Origin: Anoplolepis gracilipes
Lineage: Eukaryota; Arthropoda; Insecta; Hymenoptera; Formicidae
DNA length: 64,000 nucleotides
Reading direction: 5' to 3'
Assembly: GCF_047496725.1 (NCBI RefSeq)
Contig: NC_132975.1
Span: forward strand, 4,597,501 to 4,661,500
The notes beneath the pieces are model-generated. The model was given only the letters and a program-made list of their open reading frames with translations, was not told the DNA's origin and searched no databases. A program made the translations under genes and the position numbers. Shown one piece after another: positions 1-13,029 of this stretch (the stretch's first letter is position 1; each line of letters starts with the position of its first letter).

Positions 1-130
1 CTTATAGTTTACCTCGAGTGTTTTTCAAAACACTATAATAAAACTGTTTTTGATTAAGAATTTCCTGAGATATTTTAAAGTTTGTCATGATACTTTTTAA
101 TATAAAATATGAAATAAATGAATATATCTT
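1..130. mobile_element. Diverged end of foldback family 1
   Basis: Resembles, with many changes, the arm of the family-1 element at 6021-6901 (tttcaaaacacta; aataaaactg; gattaagaatttcctgag). Cut by the window edge. Confidence 0.35.
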
Positions 131-355
131 GTCTTAAATGGTTAGATCCTTCCTCAATCTTGCTTTAGATTCTTTTTCTGTAAAATTTATACTTTTCGAG
201 ATTTTTCAGGGTTTCCATATTCTGTATAACTACACATTTGTTACAATTATTAACATAATAAATACAAATGAGTTTATTTTGCCTTACGTTTGGTATTATA
301 GTTTACATAGTTTACATAGTTTTTCCGCTAGTTCGAAGGTGTGATCAATTTAATT

Positions 356-358
<3 letters not shown>

Positions 359-433
<75 letters not shown>
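359..433. repeat. Compound microsatellite (TA)n(GT)n
   Basis: About 45 bp of TA units pass directly into about 30 bp of GT units. The short ORFs over it (to 608) are repeat translations. From here to 1200 I see only AT-rich DNA. Confidence 0.9.
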
Positions 434-435
<2 letters not shown>

Positions 436-1199
436 ATGCAATACATACATATCACGGAGCGTCCTGCAGTTGCAATACAGTTATTTCGATCTTTAGAGTC
501 ATGTGTATAAAATCACTCTTTAATTCGCCAAAAAAACTAAAGGTTATGCACGATCCTATCATTACACGATCGAGCTTTCATACCGATTGTTTTCAAATAA
601 CATTATAATTTAATTAGTTAAAGCAGAAGAACGAGAAAGAAAGAGATTTAAAAATATTAGATTATTGCACCTTTAAAAAAAAATTTAAAAGAACATGCTA
701 AGTGCACACGTTCGAGAAACATATTGCACAAAAAAGACATTGCTTTATTGTTTATTGTTTAAACTTATTTTTTCTTAAAAATGTCGTGATATATTAAAAA
801 ATTTTATCAATTAGAGCCAAAAATTGTACATAACATTATAAAGAGGGAACTTGAAAGATATATTTTTTCTCATAAAAATTATTCAAAGATTGATAAAAAT
901 ATATATATGCATATACTAATAAAAACGGTGGAAATAATTAAAACTAAGTTAAGACTTAATGTAGAAGAACTTATTTATTTAAAGGAAAACGCAGTAAAAG
1001 GCAATAAATGAGCCGTTAACGTGTAGTACAAATAATACGGTGATTTAATACATTGTTAAATTACATGTAGTCATAACAATAATAATTAAGCGGTGTGAAC
1101 GGTAAAATTAAATGACTTAATTATGACAAATTCAAAATTATTAAAGAATAAAAAAAGTACATAATAGAAATCGAAATAGAAACATATAAATACATAATA

Positions 1200-1965
1200 T
1201 GAGATAAGGTCCAAATATAAAATTCGAAATTCGTACGTTTCGGCTTGATCTTTCAAGCCATCCTCAGCGCAAATAGTTAATATTAAAATAAGTTACGGTC
1301 AAGATACGATAAATATGAAAGTGTGAGGAGTCTTAAAGGTATTCATTTGTTCACCGTCTTAAATGAAACAACAACCGACTTAGTTTCAGGAGTTTTTTAC
1401 CGCGTTGTAATACTCTCATTAGTTGATAAGGGTGCACTCGTCGTAATAATTGATAATTATATGACCGTCTGTAAGTGTAATAGGTAAAGTTAATGAAACA
1501 ATCTCGACTTGATTTGAGAGGACGTGCACCATTATGTATTCTTAAGGTAGCAAAGAAGTAGTGACTTACATAATTATCAGTTATGGTCTATAGTTTGATG
1601 TAAGAGGAACTTCATTGTGTGGAGACACACGTCGTCGGGTAAAGACGGCAAACTAATGTCACAGGACGTAAATAGGCGCCATATTTATATATGTGTTGCT
1701 TAATGTTGCGGAGCGGGGAGCTTCGTAATTACATTTATATAGGTTTCCGGTAAATATTCTGTATCGGTCTGCAAATTCAGGCTGTTGTGTTGCGTTTTTA
1801 TATGCAACATTTCTGAAATTAAACGTTTGTTGTAGTGTGATAAATAATTATCAAGGATGTCGACACTGTCCCAGTCAAATTCGTGATTTTAGTTTAAACG
1901 ATGTTCAGTGATAACAGATTTGTTGGTAGTATTCTTAAATATATGCTGTCGATGTTCGGTAAAAT

Positions 1966-1990
<25 letters not shown>
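1200..1990 (-). mobile_element. Penelope-like element fragment (GIY-YIG end and 3' tail)
   Basis: In minus sense 1966-1702 reads as the C-terminus of a Penelope-like protein: FTEHRQHIF, HEFDWDSVDIL, KRLISEMLHIK, LNLQTDTEYL. This aligns block by block with the element at 23.1-26.6 kb, but it has an in-frame stop before NHEFDW. About 440 bp downstream (minus sense) lies a hammerhead-like core at 1229-1267. The RT part is absent; the right edge runs into an AT repeat. Confidence 0.75.
1229..1267 (-). ncRNA. Hammerhead-ribozyme-like core of a Penelope-like element
   Basis: Minus sense shows CTGAGGA, a perfect 6-bp stem II (GGCTTG/CAAGCC, loop AAAGAT), then CGAAACGTACG. Core boxes CUGANGA and GAAA are both present in order. 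Penelope-like elements are known to carry hammerhead motifs in their terminal repeats. Stem I, stem III and the cleavage site were not verified, so activity is unproven. Confidence 0.55.

Positions 1991-2018
<28 letters not shown>
1968..2018. repeat. (AT)n microsatellite
   Basis: About 25 AT units at the inner edge of the Penelope fragment. A (CA)n of about 13 units follows at 2211-2237. Confidence 0.9.
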
Positions 2019-2022
<4 letters not shown>

Positions 2023-2210
2023 TTATATTTATATTTATATAAAATAACACTATTTGCTTAATGAAAGTAATAATACGATGTAATAATATGCTTAAAGTAT
2101 GATTCTTTTAAATAAGAAGTTAAATCAGAATTAAATAAGAAATTAAATAAGAATTAAAAATAAAGAAGAATTAAAAAAGAAATTCAAGAAGAAAGATTTT
2201 GAATTTAAAT

Positions 2211-2239
<29 letters not shown>

Positions 2240-2243
<4 letters not shown>

Positions 2244-5200
2244 TTGCTTTATATGGAAAAGGCTAAATTTGTGCAGATTTTCATATAGGGGAGACCAGGG
2301 GGGAACTAATTATTATAATTTCAATTCTTAATTTTTTTATAAGATTTCTATAACATCTAAAATATTTAATTTTTTTACTCAAACCAACATATGTCCAGGT
2401 ATCTGTATATATAAACATTTTTTTTCATTTGAATAAACTGTATATTATAAACTTTAAAAATATTAATTTTGGAACTCGAACAAATTGTAACAATTTGTCT
2501 CACTGTGAGACAAGTTGTTACTACACGTCGGAATACCAAATTTGTATTCATAGAAAAACACATATATATAAGTAAAAAATATTAATATTAGAACAATATG
2601 GACAAAATTATATAGTTATTCATAAAAAGATTTATTTATTTGCACATTATTTTACGAATTTATAAGAACTTACATGAATATTTACGAAAATAAAAATTAA
2701 CCAAAAGATCAATAAACAACAAAAAAGTTTTTTTAGAATAGAATTTTTAAAAACTTGTCTATAAATTTAAGAAAGTTACAAATAAGAAACTTTGAAATCT
2801 AAGCGATTATCGATCCTTATTTTCATTTTTGAGAATTTAAATATGATTAGGTCTTGGTATATACACAAAAAAAATATATGTCTCGTGCCTTATCAGTTTC
2901 GCAGAAAAATTATTTTCTGCGAAATCGATGCACTACCATTCGCGTTTGATTCTTAGTCGCTCAGTTTTCAATGTTTCTTGTTTAAATAAACATTAAAAGA
3001 GTCTTATTTCTCAGTAATTTATTAAGAAATTTAAACAGTTATATTTATTGACAGAAAGTTATCTTCATCGAAATGACAAATTTGATGAACAGTTCAAATA
3101 AGGATCCCCTACACATCATCCTCTAAACAATGTTCGTGAGCCTTAGATATTAGATTTTTATCTTATTTTTTTTTATTTTTTTGAAGATCAGTAATAGATC
3201 GGTGTATAAGTTGGTCGTCCAATTAAAATAAAAATATTTTTTTTTTAATTTTTATTTTTTTCATAAAATATAGTTTCCGTAGTTTATATTAGAATGCTAA
3301 TTAAAAATCTTAATTCAAATTATAATAAATCAATAATATAATGATCAATATCACCAATCACATATCACGGACTGAATATTAAAAAATTTTTCAATTTTGA
3401 TTTAATTCTGTCTGTCCATTTCTCCATCTATCTTTGTCTGTTTTAGGCTCAGTTTTATCAGTTTCTATATCGGTTTCTGTCTCTATTGATTCTCTCTATT
3501 CATCTATTGAATTGGTCATTTTAAATTTTGAAAATCTAACTTCAAACTTTGTTGTCAGCAATTATAAAACTTTCGAGTACGAAGAAGATTTGAATTATCG
3601 GACTGACAAAAATTCGTGCCTCAAAACGAATAAGCTGACACGTTAATGAACTTTAACTACTTTGATCCTCCACCTCTGAAATCAATTGTCGGCTCAACTC
3701 AAAAATTTTTTGTAATTGATGTCTCATCATAAAGTATCATTTAACACACAAATCAGTTTCAAAATCGCGAGATGAAAAATAGGCGAAAAAACTGGTTGTT
3801 CTTTAATCTTCCGATATCATATTAAAAATAGCATTACGAATGTGATAATAAAACATTTTCGAATTAATATCTCTCCCGATATAGTCAAAAGATATTTTCA
3901 TAAGTATTTCAGATTATATAAATTTATTTTAATCCATTATTTTAATCTGCGTACGTGCGTGCGTGCGTGCGTGCGTGCGTGCGTGAAGTAATTTTAATAA
4001 TGTTAAATAATATAATTTAAATAATGTTTATTTAAAAAAGAAATAATATGAACTTTATGAATAATATTTTTATTTTTTTATTTCAAAAAGGAAGAAAAAT
4101 AGAGAACTAATATTTCAAATTTTATTTAATTAATTTGAAATAATTTCAAAAAACCATTCAAATGTACTACAATAAAGATTAGAAATTTTTACCATAGTAA
4201 AAAGTGTCAAATTATCTTTTCCATTAGTGTTCTCTATGTTGAAATGGCATATCGACCTATTTTGCATTCTCATTATCATTATTTCTGACAACTTGACGTA
4301 TTGTATACGTTCTTACACTTATACTATCGTGATAAGGATTCGTGCCATTAATTAGGTTTTTATTATATGTTCGTTCACCTTCGTTCTCTTTCCTTAATAC
4401 AAATTGCGTGTTTATACCTCGCGTTGCTTACAGTGTTATTGATGACCTAAATATTACCCACAAGAAATTACAATTGTGTCGTACCTGTATTGAACCACAT
4501 GTAATCCTTGGAATATATAGTATGGAATGTACCAGTACATTTATTTTAAAAATAATTACATTAGTGACACTTGATAAATATAATAAAAGCTTCATTTGAT
4601 CATTGAGACTAATATTATGATTACTATGGTTATAATTACATTACGTAATTATATTACAATATGTCTTTCTCTCTATAGTTACATCTGAAACAATTTTAGA
4701 TTACCGAGAATAAATATTGTATTTGCAAGTAAATGTGCAATGCAATATCGTGAATATCGAGAAAAATATGATCAATATCATCATATGAGTAAATATAGTG
4801 TATAGTACATCCCGTCAAGAGAGAAGATATAAAAAGTTCCGTCAAATGAACTTCGTGCAACCGTGTAATTCCAAATTGTTATGAGCTTATGTTTGGAAAC
4901 TGTATCTTTTACAATTTTTTTAAAACTTGTGATTTATATCTTTTATAACGTAGAAAAAAATTCGAACGAAAAATTATTGCTCTCATTTTTTTACGTGTAA
5001 TTGTGTTTGAACATAGTTACTATATACGTACATACTTTTTTGTTATCCACTTTTAAGAAAGACATATTATTTGCATTGTTACTTTCTTTTTGTGATGCTG
5101 ATTGGTTATGCATCTCGTATATGAATGTCGTACACATCACTTAGTAATACATAGCGTAATACTATCAACAGTAGAAAAAATTACCAATATATTAATTCAA

Positions 5201-5340
5201 ATTAAATGTGTGATACTCATTAATTTTATTATCGTATATTGTACGATCATAAACATATATAATAATTATGTACTTTCTGCTTCAGTGCGAAAAGTCCATT
5301 ATTGGACAGTTCTACATAAAAAAAGTTTTCAACTTTTCAC
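2240..5340. other. Non-coding AT-rich stretch
   Basis: No convincing gene. Short ORFs at 2375, 3434, 4342 and 5102 lack coding character or splice context. A tetranucleotide (GTGC)n repeat lies at 3950-3985. Nothing else recognised. Confidence 0.5.
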
Positions 5341-5344
5341 GCGA

Positions 5345-5590
5345 AGCAAGATCCAAATTATTCACTTATACCAGTCTGAAAGTAATATAGATTAGGTTAG
5401 GTTAGTTTTTTTGGAGTAGGAGTGCAGAAGGAGAGCCTCTCCCTCGTCTATACTTATACTATTCCATACAAAGTAAGATTAAAATTATTAACATATTCAA
5501 GTGTAAGAATAATACGGCTTGGGTTAAGTGATTTTCTTTTAGATGGGAGTGCGAGGGAGGGGCAGGCCCTTTCCTGGCCTACGCGTTTTT
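5345..5590. repeat. Two diverged tandem copies of a ~120-bp unit, with TTAGG-like motif
   Basis: Copy 1 (about 5345-5455) and copy 2 (about 5468-5590) share aagtaagattaaaattatt-like starts and a GC-rich end (gggagtgcgagggagggg). Copy 1 holds attaggttaggttag, nearly three units of the insect telomere repeat TTAGG; this motif is also common inside insect chromosomes. Confidence 0.5.
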
Positions 5591-5937
5591 TGTAAGATCA
5601 TTATAAGTTATAAAATGTTACTTGACTTTTCCTAAGGACGAATAATTACATTTTATTTTTCAAAATTTTTATTAATAACTTTTTAATAAACAACGAGCGC
5701 CGTTAAATATTCACGAAATTTCATTTTTTAACTTATCTAAAATTTGAGAAAAAAAAATAAAAATCTAATTTTCATCTCTCTTTTTGGAGGAGTGACTCCT
5801 TAGTGAGAGATATAGGAGTTGATATGAAGAACCTTTTTTAATGTTTTACAAAAAAATCATTTCCTAAATTTTTTGCATTTATTTAGAATTACCTTGTATA
5901 TGCAAAATATTAAATTATACAAATATTTAAAGTATAT

Positions 5938-6996
5938 TATATTAAATAATATTAATATAATAATATTAATATAATAATATTAATATAATAATATTAATAT
6001 AAATTACATTAAATTATATACAGGGTGGATCATTTTAATCCATCCAGTCGAATATCTCGAAAACCAAGCCTGGGAGAAAAAAATGTTTCAGACAAAAGTT
6101 GTATGGTTTCGAGGGGGCCATAAGATGGTACCATTGGTTTGACCTTGAAAAGCCATTTAAAGGTCACATGAAGGTCACTTCAAGTTTTTTAAATGGAACA
6201 CCCTATATATTTTTACATATTCTTGTAGCTCGTTTCGAGAGCTTTTCAAAACACTTATGACAAAGTATTTTTCATTAAGCATTTTTTGAGTTATAAGGCT
6301 TCAAAGTTGCAGTATTTTGACATAAAATACAAAATATCTCATAAAATATTCATTTTTTGATTATCTTACTCTAATACTTTTATGCACAGAATAACGAGAC
6401 GAATCAATTGGCATAATTAAAACACATAATTATGTTAAAGTAAAAATCTGAATTTGCAACTAACAGTTACACATTTTTACTTTAACATAATTATGTGTTT
6501 TCTTTACACCAATTGATTTGTCTCATTATTCTATGCTTAAAAGTATTAGAGTAAGATAATCAAAAAATGAATATTTTATGAGATATTTTGTATTTTATGT
6601 CAAAATACTGCAACTTTGAAGCCTTATAATTCAAAAAATGCTTAATGAAAAATACTTTGTCATAAGTGTTTTGGAAAGCTCTCGAGACGAGCTACAAGAA
6701 TATGTAAAAATATATAGGGTGTTCCATTTAAAAAACTTGAAGTGGCCTTGACGTGAGCTTCAAATGACTTTTCAAGGTCAAACCAATGGTATCATCTTAT
6801 GGCCCCCTCGAAACCATACAACTTTTGTCTGAAACATTTTTCTCTCCCGGGCTTGGTTTTCGAGATATTTGACTGGATGGATTAAAATGGTCCACCATGT
6901 ATATAATTTAATGTAATTTATATTAATATTATTATATTAATATTATTATATTAATATTATTATATTAATATTATTATATTAATATTATTATATTAA
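5938..6996. mobile_element. Foldback element family 1 flanked by mirrored 14-bp minisatellites
   Basis: The element (6021-6901) begins tataCAGGGTGGA and ends CCACCATGtata. Its two arms of about 430 bp are near-perfect inverted copies meeting near 6465. TA flanks suggest a Tc1/mariner-type target. Outside it, an ATATTAATATAATA tandem array (5938-6001) reappears as its complement (6919-6996), so symmetry extends beyond the element ends. Confidence 0.8.
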
Positions 6997-7002
6997 TATT
7001 AT

Positions 7003-7268
7003 TGTATTTTATGTCAAAATACTGCAACTTTGAAGTCTTATAACTCAAAAAATACTTTGTCATAAGTGTTTTGGAAAGCTCTCGAGATGAGCTACAAGAA
7101 TATGTAAAAATATATAGGGTGTTCTATTTAAAAAACTTGAAGTGACCTTCAAATAACTTTTCAAGGTCAAACTCCCTCGAAACTATACAACTTTTGTCTG
7201 AAACAATTTTCTCTCCTGGGCTTGGTTTTCGAGATATTCGACTGGATGGATTGAAATGGTCCACCCTG
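7003..7268. mobile_element. Partial foldback family 1 copy
   Basis: Repeats the right arm of the preceding element with deletions (gacctt...caaataac), ending CCACCCTGtata. It has no left arm. Confidence 0.75.
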
Positions 7269-7667
7269 TATACAAAAATATTTGAAATTATATATTAATT
7301 ATTAATTACTAAATAATTGTATCACGGAATCTTTCGTTATACTAATTAATCGATTCGATTGTTTTACAGCGTATTCTGAAAAAAAAACATTACTTCAAGA
7401 ATATTAAAGCATAATCATTGCTTTATTTTAATAAGAATTAATAATTCATAAAAATAACATATACAAGTAGAATTAAAAATAAGATATCCTGGCAATAATG
7501 GATAAAATTGTTGCGTTCAAACACAATTATACAAAAATAAGACGACAATGATCATTTTTTTGAAGATTATGTCAAAATACAAAAAATATCAATTTTAACA
7601 AAAAATCGTGAAATAAAATCTAAATTCAATTATTTTTATCTTTTACGATTATTTAAGTGAAATCGAA

Positions 7668-7932
7668 AGTAATTTGTTCGGAAAATTATTTGAAAAAAGT
7701 AAGATTAAAATTATTATTTTCGATGATAGAGAATATTTTTGATCTTATATAATATTTTGTTAAATGAAGCTGCGTTTGTCAATTTTGAAAATCTTAATTT
7801 TTTTAAACAAAAACCATATATATGGCTTTATTTAACAAAATATTATGTAAATAGATCATAAAATATTCTCTATCATCGAAAATAATAATTTTAATCTGAC
7901 TTTTTTCAAATAACTTTCCGAACAAATTACTT
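7668..7932. repeat. Inverted repeat ~265 bp
   Basis: Arms of about 105 bp (gtaatttgttcgga... / ...ccgaacaaattac) around a centre near 7800. AT-rich MITE-like; no ends or target duplication identified. Confidence 0.65.
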
Positions 7933-8209
7933 TTAAAAATAATAAAGATTTTCAAAACTAGCAAATGTAGCTTTATTTAGCAAAATATTATGTAAGTAGA
8001 TATATATATATATATATTTATGGATATTTAAAAAATATTATTTATTATTTTATTATTTTTATTTTTATTTTTATAACTATCTAACCAAGCAATAAAAGCC
8101 ATACGTGGATATTAATGCGTAAATTTCTTTTTTAGAAATTAATTCTAAATTAAAATGTGCACAGGGCACATATTTTACTTGATGTATTTACCAAGAAATA
8201 GATTCTTAT

Positions 8210-8346
8210 TTTTGAGAATTCTATAATCCCTCTTTATCTCCCTAAAGAGATGTAGGCGAGAAAAAATATCGGGGCGAAGTCGCTAAATCGAACCCGAGTC
8301 TTTTGCTGGCCGAGCGACTGCTCTTACCACTGAGCTATTCAGCCCC
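8210..8346 (-). mobile_element. tRNA-derived SINE
   Basis: Minus sense from 8346 starts GGGGCTGAATAGCTCAGTGG, with a good pol III A box (TAGCTCAGTGG). It continues to GGGTTCGATTT, a near-consensus B box, and CTTCGCCCC, which partly pairs with the start. The anticodon stem does not close, so it is not a working tRNA. A non-tRNA tail runs to about 8210. No second copy is in the window. Confidence 0.6.
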
Positions 8347-8792
8347 ACATTATTTTTATTGTTTATTTAAAATAAAATAAATATTCCATGTATTTTGTAC
8401 AAATTTTTAGTATATTATATTTATAAACTATTCTCAATATTCATATGTATGTATTTATTAAACACTAAGGCTGTCCCTATACGTACATATATCTATATGT
8501 CTATATGATATATAAGCGAGACAACTGATACATAGTAAGTCATTGAGTTTTAAAACTTTATGTAACATAATACACATTTCTTTTATAATTACTAAAATTT
8601 TTTATTGACAATATGACAAAACAAATTACTAATTACAATACAAATAACATTTTATTTTAATAACTTAATAAAAATTACTTAAGTCAAACAACACTTTGTA
8701 AATATATAATTAAATTAAAAACTAACAACAATAAAACAGAAATAATTACTATTTATTTACTTATATATTATAATTTAAATTATGGATTTTCC

Positions 8793-9014
8793 TTAAATTC
8801 CTTTTATAACTTTATGTAATATCGACGAACGAGGTTTCTTAGACGGTATCACCGAGAACGTATGAATCACAGAATAGTGAGTGGGAAGCGGAGGTGGGAG
8901 GGCAATTCCTACTTCCGCTAAGAAGGCCATTGCAGAGGGTGGCAAGAAAACGGGAGAGAGACCGTATCTCATTGACCGTTGGTCAACCGACCTCTTGGGA
9001 TCAATAAACACCAA
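8793..9014 (-). other. GC-richer block with 73-codon minus ORF, function unknown
   Basis: The stretch stands out from the AT-rich flanks. Minus sense gives MVFIDPKRSVDQRSMRYG and a Pro-rich ALPPPLPTHYS. The + strand also has an open frame after ggtttcttag (8830-8840). Neither is recognised, and I cannot choose a strand. It may be a lone exon or an old element. Confidence 0.2.
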
Positions 9015-9636
9015 GTTCTCTTTGCTTACCTTACCTTTACTTACATACCTCTAGCACTGTTCTTGAAGATTTGAAATAATTTCGAAGTTAGCCTTTATTT
9101 CTCTTTATCGAAAGATTAATATTTTGTCAGTTGCACTACTGTTATCATTACAGTAATTAACGTTCTACATATTAATTAGTTTATCCAATTGATTTTAATG
9201 TCACAAATTTTTTGCATGAATTTTTCTTACGTAACTTATACGTAATATATAATATATGTATAGTATTTTCAAATATTTTTTAGAAATTTTCCATTATATT
9301 TTGTATTAAATAAATATTAAAAATTTTAAAAGCTTTAAAGATTTAAAAATATAATTCTTAAAATTATTCTAAAAATTTATTCTAAATATTATTTTTTTAA
9401 ATTATTTTGTTGCTTTTTCCTTAATTTTATAATTTTAAACTAAATTTTTAAATTTTATTGAAAAAAATTTACATAAATATAAAATGAATAAATATAAATA
9501 AAAAAAGACTATTCCGGATCAAATGCTTTTGGAATCTTTGTCTCCTTTTATTGAGTTGACCTATTTATCTAATCCATATACATAGAGGAAAGTGGCTAAT
9601 TTCGTACCAAGTCCTAAATTGTACCATCTTTATATT

Positions 9637-9836
9637 AGGGTGTGTTCCTTTTGGACGCTTAAAGCTCTTATAAGCATTGCTTACGCTGTTCCATTTGGAG
9701 TTATAAGCGCTTATAAACGCATTAATGACGTCACTGTGACGTCATAACTCGTGCTCACAAATGCTTATTTCATCAAGGTAGGGCAGCAAAAGCGTGAGCG
9801 CTTACAGCGCGTGAGCGTTCATATGGAACGCACCCT
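9637..9836. mobile_element. MITE with AGGGTGTGTTCC / GGAACGCACCCT ends
   Basis: 200 bp, with inverted ends and a subterminal GCGCTTA/TAAGCGC motif. Target duplication is unclear (AT-rich flanks). Probably Harbinger-like, by inference only. Confidence 0.6.
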
Positions 9837-10129
9837 TTATAAGATCCGAAGACCTAGTGTCATCTGTGTATTATGCGAGATTTGTCTAACCTCATAAAGT
9901 TAGTACAGGGAAATAAATGTTTGTCCACAAAAGCATCTTGTTAAAAAGAGCGAGTAAAAATTCTGTAGTTTTAGAAATAAGTTTTACCCACTTTAACATA
10001 AGGCATTTAGAAAATTATAATAGATGTATTAATTGAGCTTCTTGTCATTATTAAACTACATTAAAAGTTGGCATATTTGCATGGCATAATTTGAAGATAA
10101 CCTTACTCTGTGTATACTTTATTACCATA

Positions 10130-10312
10130 CAGTCGGACCTCTTATCCTATGACATTTTCGGTCCGGAATCTTCCCCTTAAACCTCTGATCCTACGACAAA
10201 AATTTGAGAGTGGGGGTATAATTCCTCTTTCGCGGTCGTAGTAGGAGAGAATTTTTTTGTCGTAGGATAAGAGGTTTCGTATAAGAGGATCGTAGGATAA
10301 GAGGTCCGACTG
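10130..10312. mobile_element. pogo/Tigger-like MITE with TA target
   Basis: Ends CAGTCGGACCTCTTATCC and its inverted copy, flanked by TA on both sides (10128-10129, 10313-10314). CAGT..GACCTC ends are typical of pogo-group elements. The minus ORF over it is not a gene. Confidence 0.7.
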
Positions 10313-10494
10313 TAATTTGAAAAACACAACGAGTCTCTTAAATCGTATCACCTATTGGTTCCCTATATTGTACCGGTACAATTTAGGAATTTCTTTTCTT
10401 TTTTATAGAATGAGTCAAAACTGGGTACACGAATCTTGTACTAACATTGTGTTTAAGAAAGACTACATCTGTAATACGTTGTTCTTAAAGTCCA

Positions 10495-10496
<2 letters not shown>

Positions 10497-10550
<54 letters not shown>
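10497..10550. repeat. (GA)n microsatellite
   Basis: About 25 AG units; the Arg-Glu ORF across it is a repeat translation. Confidence 0.9.
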
Positions 10551-10551
<1 letters not shown>

Positions 10552-10656
10552 TATAACTATTATTATAACTAATTTGAATAGTAATTTACGATTAATTCAG
10601 AAAAACAGTGAAGAAATTTTAATAAACAATAATTATACTTTTAATAAATCATAAAT

Positions 10657-11460
10657 AATAAAGAATGATATATATAGAAATATATAATATTTTAATAACT
10701 GTTTAAAACTGTTAAATATATTTAATACAAAATTTAGTGAAGTAATAAATAAATGATTACTGCTTCAAGCACTTTGACTTATAACGCATCCTGTTTTTTT
10801 CTCAATGAGTTTACATGAAATATATACTACCATTTATATAATATATCATTGCTTTTATCGACAATTATATGACTCACAATTGGGCATAACATACACAGAA
10901 TTAATGACAAACCCGGCATTGATATCTCCACGATGAGCTATTCCTTGTTACAATTTAAGTCACCCAATAGTCCGAAAAAACTAAAATAATTGTATAATAT
11001 ATATAAAAAATATAATAAATATTAAATACATAATTGCCTAACAAAGAATGATGTAGAAATATATTTAACTGTGAAAACAATAATATCTTAATAATTGTTT
11101 AAAACTGTTAAATATATTTAATGCAAAATTTAGTGAAGTAATAAATAAATGATTACTGCTTCAAGCACTTTGACTTATGCGTTCTGTTTTGAAATACAAT
11201 ACCACTTTATTTTTCATTGTTTTTTTCCTGAGTAAGTTTACATAAAATGAACTTCCATTTATATAATATATATTATTGCTTTTGTCGATGATTATATGAC
11301 TCACAATTGGACATAACATTCATACGCAGAATTAATGACAAACCCGGCATTGATATCTCCATGATTGAGCTATTCCTTGTATCAATTTCAGGCACCCAAT
11401 AGTTCAAAAAAATGAAATAAATGTAATAGAAATAAAAAAATATAATATTATAGGTATTAA
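10657..11460. repeat. Tandem duplication, period 396 bp
   Basis: Copy 1 begins near 10657 and copy 2 near 11041; shared landmarks (aatttagtgaagtaataaat) are 396 bp apart. The best conserved part is gacaaacccggcattgatat with its flanks. No ORF is kept. Confidence 0.75.
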
Positions 11461-13020
11461 ATACATAATTATCTAATTATATGCTATTTATTAAATACAT
11501 TTTGTGGTTATATAAATTATTTTGTAATTAATTTCTTAACACTCATTCTTTGTTTTTACATATACACGCATGTCTTCCAATTTTTCGGATTTTTCTCTAC
11601 TCTTTTTTATTACTATTTTTTATTACTTCCTTTTTATTTAAGATTTTTCTTTTAAATAGATTCAAAAGAAATACAGAAATTATAATTCTGTAGAATTATC
11701 TATAGATAAAAGATAAATTTTTTTATTTAATTGTAAATTGTTTATTTTTAGCTTTTAAAACAAATTAATGACTTGTTTAATTTAATATTAGATCTGTGAA
11801 ATTATTGATATATTCACAGTGATAAATACAATATTATAATCAAATATAATAGAAGAACAAATGTAAAGGGAAAGTAATAATTAAGATCAATAGATGTTAT
11901 ACAGTGCATTTTTATTTGAATTATTAATGGATTATTTATTGAAGAATTTTTATAGCATATGTTTCCTATAATATACATAACGAAGGTTATAGGTTAGATT
12001 AGATTAGATTAAAGAAAGTTTCGTAATTACTTCGTAACAACAATTTGTGTATATCGCTCGTCATATCGATGTAATAATATCAATTATCGCGGATTGCCAA
12101 CCGACATGCACTGCTCACTTGGAAGATTTTCAAAAGATTTATTCAGTCATGATAATCTTAAGAAAATTTATAATTTATAATATTCTTCATACATAGAAAA
12201 TTATATAAGCTTTTATAAAAAAAATTGTAATTTTATATATTAAAATAATAATATATTAAATATAATATAAATATAATGTAATATAATGCAAAAGTATTTA
12301 TACACCCATACACAGACATATATATATATATATTTTTTATATTTATACGTATTTATATTTAAGGCTTTTTCACAATCTGTCGAGATATCTAAGAAATTCT
12401 TAAGCATTGGGTTTGACATTGAGGTTTATCGAATAGATTTATATTCGTGGCTTATCAGCTGTGCGATATTTTCTAGCTTTTTTCAGGATTATAATCAACC
12501 CATACATTGCACGCAAATGTTATAATTACATTTTTTTACGTGCATTATACTCGTGCACATGACTGTAATAAATTTTTAAGTCGAATTTTTATTCTATTTT
12601 ATCTGTATTTTGATTTTTTGAAGAAGAATATATTTAGAATATATTTTGTCTGTACGCAGAGTACTCAATATAATAGCCTTTACGATATTTGTATCATTTA
12701 ATATTACCTACACTCTCTCTCCTCTCTTACCTACACTCTCTACAAATCCTCACACCCGTCGAATATAAAAAGCTTCCTAAACGGTGCATAACGTAAAGAA
12801 AGATGCACTACTAAACAAATCGCATTTAAAACTATCAATTAGTTAGAATGTAAATTAATGAAACTGAGGCAACTCACTCAGACGGAGAACAGCAGAGACA
12901 GAACGGACAATCGACATATGACTGATGAAATTTAACTGTTAATTGGAATAAACATCCAATGTTATGAGAACATAATAGCACACATATTTAATTCTAATAA
13001 TCAAAAACATGTACAAAAAG
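11461..13020. other. Non-coding AT-rich stretch
   Basis: No recognised gene or element. ORFs at 12286 and 12507 lack coding character. TTAGATTAGATTAG at about 11996-12010 and a CT-rich patch at 12715-12760 are the only patterns seen. Confidence 0.45.
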
Positions 13021-13029
13021 ACAATATCA

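Noticed and set aside
5392..5405. Interstitial telomere array
   Set aside because: Less than three TTAGG units; such short runs are common in insect DNA.
8271..8346. Functional tRNA gene
   Set aside because: A and B boxes are good, but the anticodon stem does not pair and the acceptor stem has mismatches; a SINE head fits better.
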